Positions 1 to 7,459 of a DNA stretch of 40,934 bases are shown here, one piece after another. The DNA comes from CAZJWC01 sp964550125 (GTDB lineage: Bacteria; Bacillota; Clostridia; Christensenellales; Borkfalkiaceae), in NCBI GenBank assembly GCA_964550125.1, contig CAZJWC010000012.1, positions 1-40,934 on the forward strand, in the 5' to 3' direction. The notes beneath the pieces were generated by a model. That model was not told the DNA's origin, ran no database searches, and worked only from the letters and a program-made list of their open reading frames with translations. The position numbers and the translations under genes are program-made. Position 1 is the first letter of the stretch. Every line of letters begins with the position of its first letter.

Positions 1-1014
1 GGCTTAATGCCTGCCGGTATGGAAGGTTACAATAATGGTTTAATGCCTGCCGGTATGGAAGGCTATCCTAATATGCAAGGTAACGGACAATACCTTCAAA
101 GCGATGCCAATAGCAGTATAATAAATGAGGCCCAAGATTTCGCAAATAATTTGTTTAATAATGACGAGTTTTTTGGCACGAATTATAATGCTAATTCTGG
201 TGGTATGCCTCAATTTAATCCAAATCAAATAAATGAAAATCAACCTTTACAAATAGGAGGGGCTGTTCAAGAACCTGTCATTGAGGATAATCCTCAAGCA
301 CAATCTGTTAACGAGCAGGGAGAAAACGATCAACCTGCATATACAGAAACTCAACAAACAGGTTATCAAGATATTTCAAATCAAGGCTACAATGAGCAAC
401 TTGCATATACAGAACCTCAACAAACAGGATATCAAAATTTCTCAAGCCAAGGCTATAACGAGCAACCTGCATATACAGAAACTCAACAAACAGGTTATCA
501 AGATATTTCAAATCAAGGCTACAATGAGCAACCTGCATATACAGAAACTCAACAAACAGGTTATCAAGATGTTTCAAATCAAGGCTACAATGAGCAACCT
601 GCGTATACAGAAACTCAACAAACAGGTTATCAAGATATTTCAAATCAAGGCTACAATGAGCAACCTGCGTATACAGAACCTCAACAAACAGGATATCAAG
701 GTTTCTCAAATCAAAGTTATACTGAGCAACCTCAAACTGAAAGTGAGTCCAAATATAAGAGTTTAGAGGAGATTTTAGCAGAGGAAGAAGATGATGAGGA
801 AGCTGAAAGAGAATACTATGAAAAGTATCAACAGGCGTGCCAAAATAATGCTCAAGAAGTAGAAGAAGATATCGGTGAGGATACAATGGGAGGTAGAATA
901 TTAGAGGACGGAGAAGATGCCCCTGAGGTAAACTATGACCTTCCTGACGAAGATGAAGAAACGGATAAACCTAAAAAGGAAAAAAAGCGTTTTGGATTTT
1001 TTAGAAGGAAATAA
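1..1014 (+). CDS. Q/Y/N-rich tandem-repeat protein, 5' end outside window
   Basis: I do not recognise a family. The frame is open from base 1 (Gly-Leu before the first Met at base 7) and an octapeptide MPAGMEGY occurs twice at the very start, so the gene probably begins upstream and this is its C-terminal 337 residues. In order it has two MPAGMEGY units, an N/Q-rich segment, six 22-residue repeats of the type NEQPAYTETQQTGYQDISNQGY (bases 325-720), an acidic stretch rich in Glu and Asp, and a basic tail ending KKRFGFFRRK. No signal peptide, membrane segment or catalytic motif is visible in this part. The composition (Gln, Asn, Tyr, Gly) suggests an intrinsically disordered protein. A terminator follows directly, so this is the last gene of its transcript. 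Function unknown. Confidence 0.75.
   Translation, partial: GLMPAGMEGYNNGLMPAGMEGYPNMQGNGQYLQSDANSSIINEAQDFANNLFNNDEFFGTNYNANSGGMPQFNPNQINENQPLQIGGAVQEPVIEDNPQAQSVNEQGENDQPAYTETQQTGYQDISNQGYNEQLAYTEPQQTGYQNFSSQGYNEQPAYTETQQTGYQDISNQGYNEQPAYTETQQTGYQDVSNQGYNEQPAYTETQQTGYQDISNQGYNEQPAYTEPQQTGYQGFSNQSYTEQPQTESESKYKSLEEILAEEEDDEEAEREYYEKYQQACQNNAQEVEEDIGEDTMGGRILEDGEDAPEVNYDLPDEDEETDKPKKEKKRFGFFRRK
325..720 (+). repeat. Six tandem 66-bp coding repeats
   Basis: Six units of exactly 66 bp (325-390, 391-456, 457-522, 523-588, 589-654, 655-720) encode 22-residue repeats, followed by a decayed unit starting TEQPQT. Units 3, 4 and 5 are almost identical at DNA level, while units 2 and 6 share variant residues (TEPQQ, and Phe-Ser in place of Ile-Ser). 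This points to recent expansion by unequal recombination or slippage. The open frames on the other strand and in the +2 frame here are by-products of the repeat. Confidence 0.9.
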
Positions 1015-1038
1015 AAAAATGACGATATAATTTAAATT

Positions 1039-1073
1039 AAAGCGTGGTATGAATAATTGTACTACGCTTTTTA
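1039..1073 (+). terminator. Rho-independent terminator of the repeat-protein gene
   Basis: An 11-bp stem AAAGCGTGGTA (1039-1049) pairs with TACTACGCTTT (1060-1070), with one G-U pair, and is followed by a T-run. It lies 25 bases after the stop codon. Confidence 0.85.
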
Positions 1074-1096
1074 TTTGTTTTAGATTAAATAATTGC

Positions 1097-1125
1097 TTGA
1101 CAAACAAAAAAATTTTATATAAAAT
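1097..1125 (+). promoter_or_regulatory. Promoter of the T-box operon
   Basis: TTGACA (1097-1102), 17-base spacer, TAAAAT (1120-1125). The predicted start near 1132 puts the whole T-box in the transcript. Confidence 0.8.
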
Positions 1126-1149
1126 AAAAAATAGTTATAAAAATTTATA

Positions 1150-1410
1150 AATGCGTTGAAGGAACTAAGTTGTATCAATCTTTCATTTAAGAGAGTTGTC
1201 GGTTGGTGTAAGACAATATAAAGTGGTATGGCGTCTCATTTCTGAGCAGAATTACTGAACGAGTAAATCTCAATTAAGTTTTTTACGGCAGACTCCGTTA
1301 TCATAGTCAGGATTTGTTTAATCTACTGAGAGACTATATTTATATAGTAACTAGGGTGGTACCGCGTGTTAATACGTCCCTAAGCATTTTTATGCTTGGG
1401 GATTTTTTTA
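1150..1410 (+). promoter_or_regulatory. T-box leader, leucine specific (predicted CUC specifier)
   Basis: The invariant T-box sequence AGGGTGGTACCGCG is at 1353-1366. It is followed by a terminator with stem CCCTAAGCAT (1378-1387)/ATGCTTGGGG (1392-1401) and a T-run (1403-1409). Upstream are the GAAGGAACTAAG and AAGAGAG elements of Stem I, the GGTTGGTGTAAG element at 1201-1212 and a Stem III hairpin of type ACGGcagactCCGT near 1290. Comparing the stretch CTCATTTCTGAG with other T-boxes places the specifier at CTC (1235-1237), a leucine codon. The variable base of the T-box is T, which pairs with discriminator A73, as in tRNA-Leu, and argues against the nearby TGG (Trp). Uncharged tRNA-Leu would promote readthrough into the downstream genes. 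Confidence 0.88.
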
Positions 1411-1435
1411 TATAAAATATGGAGGTAAACAGTTA

Positions 1436-2839
1436 ATGAAAAGAATACTAATTTGTGATGCAACTTTAAGAGAGGCTACAAGGCTGGAAGGTAACTCTTT
1501 AAGTTTTAAAGAAAAATTGGAGGTTGCCAAAAGACTGAACGAGCTCAAAGTTGACGCTATTGAAGTAGGACCTATTCAAGATGAAAAGGCCGATTCCGTT
1601 TTAGTTCGTACTATTTGTTCGTTTATAAAAGATAGAACGATAACTTGCGTTGCCTCTTGCGACAAAAAAGAGATTGATAAAGCAGTTGAAGCGACTCAAA
1701 ACGCAAAGCAAAGGTCTTTGATGGTTGTATTGCCTGTTTCATCTGCACTTATTGAATATACTTTCCACAAAAAACCTCAAGTGATGATTTCAACATTTGC
1801 TGAGGTTGTTGCTTATGCAAAATCAAAGTGCGACAATGTAGAGGTTGCACTTGATGATGTAACTAGAGCAGAGAGTGAGTTTGTTTACGAAGTGGTTGCA
1901 AAGACGATTGAGGCAGGTGCTTCAACTATTACTCTATGCGATACGGTAGGAGTGATGTTGCCTCAAGAGTTTGCCGACTTTATAAAGGGTATTTATGAAA
2001 AAGTACCTACTTTAAAGGACGTGAATCTTGCTTGTCAATGTTCAAATCAACTTAATATGGCTGCGGCCTGTGCTTTTGCAAGTTTGTCTTGTGGAGCGAA
2101 CATTATAAAAACTTCAGTAACAAACAATGTATTCCCTGCACTTGAAAATATTGCAAACGCATTTTCAAATATAGGAGATAAGCACCAAATTTATTGTGGT
2201 TTAAACTTGACTGAAGCGAATAGAATTATAAAGCACATCAATCAACTAACTACTACAAGAAAACAAACTTCTGTTTTTGATTCAGTTATTCGTGAAGATG
2301 GCGAGAATTTAACAAAGGAAACTTCTATTGAAAGTTTGGCAAGTGTAATTGAAAAGCGTGGTTATGATATTTCAAAGGAAGATTTGCAAAAGGTATACGA
2401 GGCATTTTTAAGAGTTGCTAACAAAAAAACTGATGTAAACTTAAAGGAACTTGATGTTATAGTTGCAACTTCTGCTTTGCAAGTGCCTAGTACGTATGTT
2501 TTAAAAAGCTATGTTATCAATAGTGGTAATATTATTGCATCTACTGCAAATATTGCCCTTGAAAAAGACGGAAAGGCAATGCTTGGTTTAAGTGTGGGTG
2601 ATGGACCTATTGACGCTGCGTTTTTGGCGATTGAACAAATAACGGGACACCACTTTGAACTTGACGATTTTCAAATTCAAGCAGTAACTGAAGGAAAAGA
2701 TGCGTCGGGCGAGGCAATCGTAAAACTTCGCAATAAGGGTAAATTATATTCGGGTAGAGGTATCTCAACGGATATTATCGGTGCATCAATTAGAGCGTAT
2801 GTTAATGCTCTAAATAAGATTGTTTATGAGGAGAAATAA
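1436..2839 (+). CDS. 2-isopropylmalate synthase homologue with altered metal site and intact leucine-binding domain
   Basis: A DRE-TIM metallolyase-type barrel (about residues 1-275), a linker and a C-terminal LeuA allosteric-dimer domain (about 335-467, ending in the typical GRGISTDIIGASIRAYVNAL). True 2-isopropylmalate synthases start with DTTLRDGEQ and bind the divalent metal with an Asp of that motif and an HxH motif (HCHND). Here the first motif is DATLREATRLEG (Arg12 kept, metal Asp replaced by Glu13), and the HxHND position reads QCSNQ (residues 201-205), so both His ligands and the following Asp are gone. DTVG of the barrel is retained. The gene is first behind the leucine T-box and 3 bases before the acyl-CoA synthetase fusion gene. 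It could be a leucine-binding regulator or an enzyme with a changed reaction; the frame is intact, so it is not an obvious pseudogene. I would not call it LeuA. Confidence 0.8.
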   Translation: MKRILICDATLREATRLEGNSLSFKEKLEVAKRLNELKVDAIEVGPIQDEKADSVLVRTICSFIKDRTITCVASCDKKEIDKAVEATQNAKQRSLMVVLPVSSALIEYTFHKKPQVMISTFAEVVAYAKSKCDNVEVALDDVTRAESEFVYEVVAKTIEAGASTITLCDTVGVMLPQEFADFIKGIYEKVPTLKDVNLACQCSNQLNMAAACAFASLSCGANIIKTSVTNNVFPALENIANAFSNIGDKHQIYCGLNLTEANRIIKHINQLTTTRKQTSVFDSVIREDGENLTKETSIESLASVIEKRGYDISKEDLQKVYEAFLRVANKKTDVNLKELDVIVATSALQVPSTYVLKSYVINSGNIIASTANIALEKDGKAMLGLSVGDGPIDAAFLAIEQITGHHFELDDFQIQAVTEGKDASGEAIVKLRNKGKLYSGRGISTDIIGASIRAYVNALNKIVYEEK

Positions 2840-2842
2840 TAT

Positions 2843-5350
2843 ATGAAACTTTCATTTTCAACAAATGGTTGGCAATTAAGTTGGAAAGAGTTTAAAAAAA
2901 TAGCAAAGGATTTAAAATTTAAAGGTATTGAAATACATGATGTAAATAGTCCTTATTTTAGCGATGAAGCCCCTTTTGAAAAGAATAATGTTGCAAGAAC
3001 AATGCGTAGACTAAACGAGGAAAAAATTGCAATCTCTTGTGTAGATGTTACTTCAAACCTTGCTGACTTTGACAATAAAGAAAAATCAATAAATGAAATA
3101 AAAGAAATAATGGCTGTTGCAAAAGATTTGCAATGCAAACATATTCGCTTACACGCTTATTCAACGAAAAAGATGAGTGAGGAAGAAGAAGATAAAAATA
3201 TTATAGACGTGCTTTCACAAGTATTGCCTATTGCCGAACAAGAAAAAATTATTTTACTTGTTGAGTCGATGGGTATGTATGCTCAAACAAAAAGATTGAA
3301 AGGCGTTTTAGATACTTTTGCAAGTGATTATCTTGGTGCACTTTGGGATATTCACCATACAACGCAAATAGGTGAAGAATCTAGTGAAGAAACTATTAAA
3401 AATCTTGGTGGTTATATCAAGCATGTTCACTTAAAGGACAGCGTAAAAGAGGACGGAATTAAGTATTGTTTAATGGGTGAGGGTACTTTGCCTATAAGTA
3501 AAGTGTTTGATGCTTTGCGTTCGGTTAACTATGAGGGTTATATGTCTTTAGAACTTCAACCTGCTTGGATTGATAAGGATTTTGCTGACCCTGACATTGT
3601 TTTCCCTCAATTCGTTAGTTATATGTCAGGATTTGAACAAACACCTTCTTGGCAGAAAAGATTATATGACAATAATAGAAAAACAGGTAAATATATTTGG
3701 AAAAAGGAAGCGTTGATTGATAAAACCTTCCCTCAAGTGCTTGATACTTTGGTACAAGAATTTCCTGACCAACTTGCTTTTAAATATACAACTCTTGACT
3801 ATACGAGAACTTACAGCGAGTTTAGAGATGATGTTGACAACTTTGCTAGAACTTTGATATCTCTAGGAGTTGAAGCAGGGGACCATGTTGCTGTTTGGGC
3901 AACTAATGTTCCTGAGTGGTATATTTCCTTCTGGGCTACTACAAAAATTGGTGCAGTGCTAGTAACAATGAATACAGCCTATAAGATAAGTGAGGCTGAA
4001 TATCTATTAAAGCAATCGGACACTCATACTTTGATTATGGTGGACGGATATAGAGATAGCGATTATAGAAAAATCATTGCTGAACTTTGTCCCGAACTAA
4101 AAGATTTGAAAAAGGGAGAAAGATTGCACGCTAAAAAGTTGCCTTTCCTTCGCAATGTGATAACAGTAGGTTGCTCGTTAGAGGGGGCAATGACTTTTGA
4201 AGAATCCCTTAAATTAGGCAAAAAAATTCCCGTAGAGGAAGTGTACAGGCGTGCAAGTGAAGTTAATATTCACGATGTTTGCAATATGCAATATACTTCA
4301 GGTACTACCGGTTTCCCTAAAGGTGTAATGCTTACACACTACAATGTAGTAAATAATGGTAAGTGTATAGGCGATAGGATGGATTTATCAACTGCTGACA
4401 GGATGATGATACAAGTACCTATGTTCCATTGCTTTGGTATGGTGCTTGCAATGACTGCTACAATGACTCATGGTGGAACTATTCTTCCTTTGCCTTATTT
4501 TAGTCCCAAGCCTGCACTTGCTTGTATAAACCAAGAGAGAATAACTTGCTTCCACGGTGTACCTACAATGTTTATCGCAATGCTTAATCATGAGGATTTT
4601 GCTAAAACTGATTTTTCATATATGAGAACGGGAATTATGGCTGGTAGTCCTTGCCCCGAGGAAATAATGAAAGATGTTCAGCAAAAGATGAATATGAAGG
4701 AAATAACAATTGTATACGGTCAAACAGAGGCTTCTCCTGGTTGTACAATGTCATCAACTGACGACCCCTTAGATGTGCGTGTTAGTACGGTTGGTAGACC
4801 TTTACCTAACATTGAGTGCAAGATAGTAGACCCTGAAACTGGTAAAGATTTAGGTGATAACGAAAATGGCGAGTTTGTTGCTCGTGGTTACAACTTGATG
4901 AAAGGTTATTATAAAATGCCCAAGGAAACTTCTCAAACGATAGATGCTGATGGTTGGCTTCATACTGGAGATATCGCTTTGCGTAGACCTGATGGAAATT
5001 ATATGATTACAGGTAGACTTAAAGATATGATTATCCGTGGTGGTGAAAACATCTATCCAAAAGAACTTGAGGAAGAAATTTATAAACATCCAAAGGTGAG
5101 TGATGTTCAAGTAGTTGGTGTTGCTGATGAAAAATACGGCGAGGAAGTTTACGCATATGTCATTGCAAATGAGGGCGAAACTTTAACTGAAAAAGATATT
5201 AAGGATTATATGATGGAACGTGTTGCAAGACATAAAGTTCCTAGATATGTTGAAATTGTTGATTCCTTCCCTATGAACGCAGCAGGAAAAATTTTGAAGT
5301 ATAAGATGCGTGAAATGGCAGAAGAAAGAATAAAAAAAGAAAATTTGTAA
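2843..5350 (+). CDS. Fusion of a xylose-isomerase-like TIM barrel and an AMP-forming acyl-CoA synthetase
   Basis: Residues 1 to about 262 form a sugar phosphate isomerase/epimerase (AP endonuclease 2) barrel with likely metal ligands in LLVES (about 140), LWDIHH (about 168-173), KHVHLKD (about 195) and LEL (about 237). From about 285 to the end it is an acyl-CoA synthetase of the ANL superfamily: phosphate-binding YTSGTTGFPKGV (about 481-493), YGQTE, the HTGD motif, the hinge GRLKDMIIRGGENIYP (about 726) and the catalytic Lys in AAGKILKYK near the C-terminus. The reaction would be carboxylate + ATP + CoA to acyl-CoA + AMP + PPi in the cytosol; the acid is unknown. There is no stop or restart between the halves. 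The start follows GAGGAG, 3 bases after the previous stop. In context with the aminotransferase and the VOR-like genes the substrate may be a branched-chain acid (inference). Confidence 0.88.
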   Translation: MKLSFSTNGWQLSWKEFKKIAKDLKFKGIEIHDVNSPYFSDEAPFEKNNVARTMRRLNEEKIAISCVDVTSNLADFDNKEKSINEIKEIMAVAKDLQCKHIRLHAYSTKKMSEEEEDKNIIDVLSQVLPIAEQEKIILLVESMGMYAQTKRLKGVLDTFASDYLGALWDIHHTTQIGEESSEETIKNLGGYIKHVHLKDSVKEDGIKYCLMGEGTLPISKVFDALRSVNYEGYMSLELQPAWIDKDFADPDIVFPQFVSYMSGFEQTPSWQKRLYDNNRKTGKYIWKKEALIDKTFPQVLDTLVQEFPDQLAFKYTTLDYTRTYSEFRDDVDNFARTLISLGVEAGDHVAVWATNVPEWYISFWATTKIGAVLVTMNTAYKISEAEYLLKQSDTHTLIMVDGYRDSDYRKIIAELCPELKDLKKGERLHAKKLPFLRNVITVGCSLEGAMTFEESLKLGKKIPVEEVYRRASEVNIHDVCNMQYTSGTTGFPKGVMLTHYNVVNNGKCIGDRMDLSTADRMMIQVPMFHCFGMVLAMTATMTHGGTILPLPYFSPKPALACINQERITCFHGVPTMFIAMLNHEDFAKTDFSYMRTGIMAGSPCPEEIMKDVQQKMNMKEITIVYGQTEASPGCTMSSTDDPLDVRVSTVGRPLPNIECKIVDPETGKDLGDNENGEFVARGYNLMKGYYKMPKETSQTIDADGWLHTGDIALRRPDGNYMITGRLKDMIIRGGENIYPKELEEEIYKHPKVSDVQVVGVADEKYGEEVYAYVIANEGETLTEKDIKDYMMERVARHKVPRYVEIVDSFPMNAAGKILKYKMREMAEERIKKENL

Positions 5351-5367
5351 AATGGAGTTAACTAATT

Positions 5368-6438
5368 ATGGAAATTAAATTTACTCAAAGAACAGAATTA
5401 AAGACAAAGCCTACTGATACTTCAAAACTTGGTTTTGGTAAGTATTTTAGTGATTATATGTTTATTATGGAGCATAACGCTGAAAAGGGTTGGCATAATG
5501 CAAGGATTGTACCTTTTGATTATTTACCTATTCACCCTGCTTCAACAGTGTTACATTATGGTTTGGAAATTTTTGAAGGCTTAAAGGCTTATAAAACAGC
5601 ACAAGGCAATGTTCAATTATTCCGTCCTATTGAAAATATTAGAAGGATGAATAACTCTGCTGCAAAATTCTGTATGCCTGCTCTTGACGAGGAAGACACA
5701 CTAGAAATTTTAAAGAAATTTGTTGACATTGAAAAAGATTGGGTTCCTGCTGAAGAAGGCACATCTTTCTATCTTCGTCCCTTTATGTTTGGAAATGATG
5801 AAAGTCTAGGAGTACATGCAGCAAAAAATACAACCTTCGTTTTAATCGGTTCGCCCTCCGGTGCTTATTATGCTGAAGGTATTAAACCTGTTAAAATTGC
5901 AATCGAATCACACGAAGTTCGTGCCGTTCGTGGTGGAACAGGCTTTACAAAGTGTGGTGGTAACTACGCAGCAAGCGTACACGCTGGTGAGATGGCAAGT
6001 AAAAAAGGCTTTGCACAAGTATTGTGGTTAGACGGCGTTCACCAAAAGTATATTGAAGAAGTTGGTGCTATGAACGTTATGTTTAAGATTAACGGTGAAA
6101 TTATCACACCTTCTCTTGATGCAGGAACTGTGCTTCCCGGTATTACAAGAAAATCTTGCCTTGAACTTTTAAGAGATTGGGGTTATAAGGTAACTGAAAG
6201 ACTAATTTCTGTTGATGAACTTAAAAAGGCTTGTGAGGACGGAACTTTAGAGGAAGCATGGGGAACTGGTACAGCAGCAGTTGTATCTCCCGTAGGACAA
6301 CTTACTTATGATGATGTTGATTTCATTGTTAATAATGGACAAATCGGCGAGTTGACGCAAAAACTTTATGACGAGTTGACTGGTATTCAATGGGGTAAGC
6401 GTCCTGATACAAAAAATTGGATTGTAAAAGTAAACTAA
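5368..6438 (+). CDS. ilvE: Branched-chain amino acid aminotransferase
   Basis: A fold-type IV PLP enzyme of the branched-chain aminotransferase family, 356 residues, normal length. It interconverts leucine, isoleucine or valine and 2-oxoglutarate with the corresponding 2-oxoacid and glutamate. The PLP lysine is Lys195 in GFTKCGGNYAAS, and the HYGLEIFEGLKAY, RPFMF and EEVGAMN blocks are typical of the subgroup that includes the eukaryotic-like BCATs. It lies 17 bases after the fusion gene and 9 bases before the P-loop gene, so it very likely shares the leucine T-box transcript. The direction in this operon is probably synthesis, because T-box control turns genes on when charged tRNA is short. 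Confidence 0.92.
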   Translation: MEIKFTQRTELKTKPTDTSKLGFGKYFSDYMFIMEHNAEKGWHNARIVPFDYLPIHPASTVLHYGLEIFEGLKAYKTAQGNVQLFRPIENIRRMNNSAAKFCMPALDEEDTLEILKKFVDIEKDWVPAEEGTSFYLRPFMFGNDESLGVHAAKNTTFVLIGSPSGAYYAEGIKPVKIAIESHEVRAVRGGTGFTKCGGNYAASVHAGEMASKKGFAQVLWLDGVHQKYIEEVGAMNVMFKINGEIITPSLDAGTVLPGITRKSCLELLRDWGYKVTERLISVDELKKACEDGTLEEAWGTGTAAVVSPVGQLTYDDVDFIVNNGQIGELTQKLYDELTGIQWGKRPDTKNWIVKVN

Positions 6439-6447
6439 AGGTAAAAA

Positions 6448-7116
6448 ATGGATTTTAATAAAAGAGTTACTTTGTTTTTAGGACATTATGGTAGTGGTAA
6501 AACAAATCTAGCAGTAAACTATGCTCTATGGCTTAAAGAGACTGGAAAAAAAACAACCGTTTATGATTTAGATATAGTTAACCCATATTTTAGAACGTTG
6601 GACGCAAAAGATGTTTTTGACAAACATGGCATTGAGATAGTTGCTAGCGATTGGGCAAATTCTTCTCTTGATTTACCCTCTATCAACCCTGCTACAAGAG
6701 GTATAATTGATAACAAGTTAAAATATGCAGTAGTAGATATAGGTGGTGATGACAGAGGTGCTTACGCCCTAGGCAGATATGAGGAAGGAATCCTTGCTGA
6801 AAACGATTACCAAATGTTTATGGTCGTTAATAAGTATAGACCTGAAACAAGGACGATTAAAGACATTATGCAGGTTAAAGAGGAAATTGAAAGTGCCTGC
6901 AGGATGAAGTTTACGGCATTTATAAATAATTCAAACCTTGGTGTAGAAACCACAAAACAAACCCTTTTAGATTCCCTTGATTTTGTTGAAAAACTAGAAA
7001 GGGAAAGTGGATTAAAGTGTGTTGCTACAACCTGTGTTGAAGAAGTTTATAACGAATTTTCAAATGAAATTGAAAACTTAAAGAAGATTGACCTTATCAA
7101 ATACGGAAATTGGTAA
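6448..7116 (+). CDS. P-loop NTPase of the ParA/CobQ-like type, function unknown
   Basis: A 222-residue protein with Walker A GHYGSGKTN (residues 12-20), a switch region DLDIVNPYFRT and a Walker B-like VVDIGGDDRGA (about 94-104). This is a SIMIBI-class NTPase fold like those of nucleotide-dependent assembly factors. No membrane segment or cysteine cluster is visible. From memory, similar proteins occur beside 2-oxoacid:ferredoxin oxidoreductase genes in Clostridia, as here. A role in maturation or metal-cluster delivery for the oxidoreductase is possible but unproven. It is the last gene before an internal promoter. Confidence 0.7.
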   Translation: MDFNKRVTLFLGHYGSGKTNLAVNYALWLKETGKKTTVYDLDIVNPYFRTLDAKDVFDKHGIEIVASDWANSSLDLPSINPATRGIIDNKLKYAVVDIGGDDRGAYALGRYEEGILAENDYQMFMVVNKYRPETRTIKDIMQVKEEIESACRMKFTAFINNSNLGVETTKQTLLDSLDFVEKLERESGLKCVATTCVEEVYNEFSNEIENLKKIDLIKYGNW

Positions 7117-7133
7117 ATTAAAGTATATATTTA

Positions 7134-7147
7134 GTTAAAATTTTAAC
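7134..7147. promoter_or_regulatory. 14-bp perfect palindrome upstream of the vor promoter
   Basis: GTTAAAATTTTAAC reads the same on both strands. It ends 10 bases before the weak -35 element of the promoter at 7158-7186. It could be an operator, possibly for the XRE-cupin regulator encoded downstream, but an AT-rich palindrome may also arise by chance. Confidence 0.35.
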
Positions 7148-7157
7148 CTTTAATAAC

Positions 7158-7186
7158 TTTATGTTTTCATTTTATTGTGATATAAT
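7158..7186 (+). promoter_or_regulatory. Internal promoter before the ferredoxin/vor genes
   Basis: An extended -10 TGATATAAT (7178-7186) with a poor -35 TTTATG (7158-7163) at 17 bases. It lies in the only gap of about 90 bases inside the operon, 23 bases before the ferredoxin start, so the vor genes can probably be transcribed without the T-box. Confidence 0.6.
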
Positions 7187-7208
7187 AAAAAGAAAAATAG
7201 GAGCAATT

Positions 7209-7415
7209 ATGGCAAAAGTATCATTTAATGAAGAACTTTGCAAGGGTTGTGGATTGTGTGAAATGGCTTGTCCTAAAAAAATAATCGTTCTTGCAAAGGA
7301 TAAAATTAACGCAAAGGGTTATCACCCTGCTGAGTGTGTAAATGAAAGTCAATGTATAGGTTGTGCTTTTTGTGCAACTATGTGTCCTGATACTGTAATT
7401 ACTGTTGAAAAGTAA
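7209..7415 (+). CDS. 2x[4Fe-4S] ferredoxin subunit of the 2-oxoacid oxidoreductase
   Basis: A 68-residue protein with two cluster motifs, CKGCGLCEMACP and CIGCAFCATMCP. It is the delta (ferredoxin-like) subunit that relays electrons between the thiamine-diphosphate site and soluble ferredoxin. The start at 7209 was chosen because AGGAG lies 5 bases upstream and the family begins MAKVSF-like; the longer frame from 7161 would overlap the promoter. Next gene (alpha subunit) starts 44 bases later with TAGGAG. Confidence 0.92.
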   Translation: MAKVSFNEELCKGCGLCEMACPKKIIVLAKDKINAKGYHPAECVNESQCIGCAFCATMCPDTVITVEK

Positions 7416-7459
7416 TTATATATTTTAAAAATAATATCAACTCATTAGGAGAAAAAATA

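Noticed and set aside
325..720. Possible CRISPR array
   Set aside because: Repeats are contiguous 66-bp coding units with no unique spacers and no cas genes.
308..886. Long minus-strand and +2-frame open frames opposite the repeat protein
   Set aside because: They follow the 66-bp repeat period, have no ribosome site and give repetitive low-complexity translations; they are shadows of the real gene.
1436..2839. Pseudogene call for the LeuA-like gene
   Set aside because: The frame is intact, well spaced and under a T-box; only catalytic motifs are changed.
7161..7208. Upstream start for the ferredoxin gene
   Set aside because: It would place the start inside the promoter and add an N-terminus unlike the family; ATG 7209 has AGGAG.
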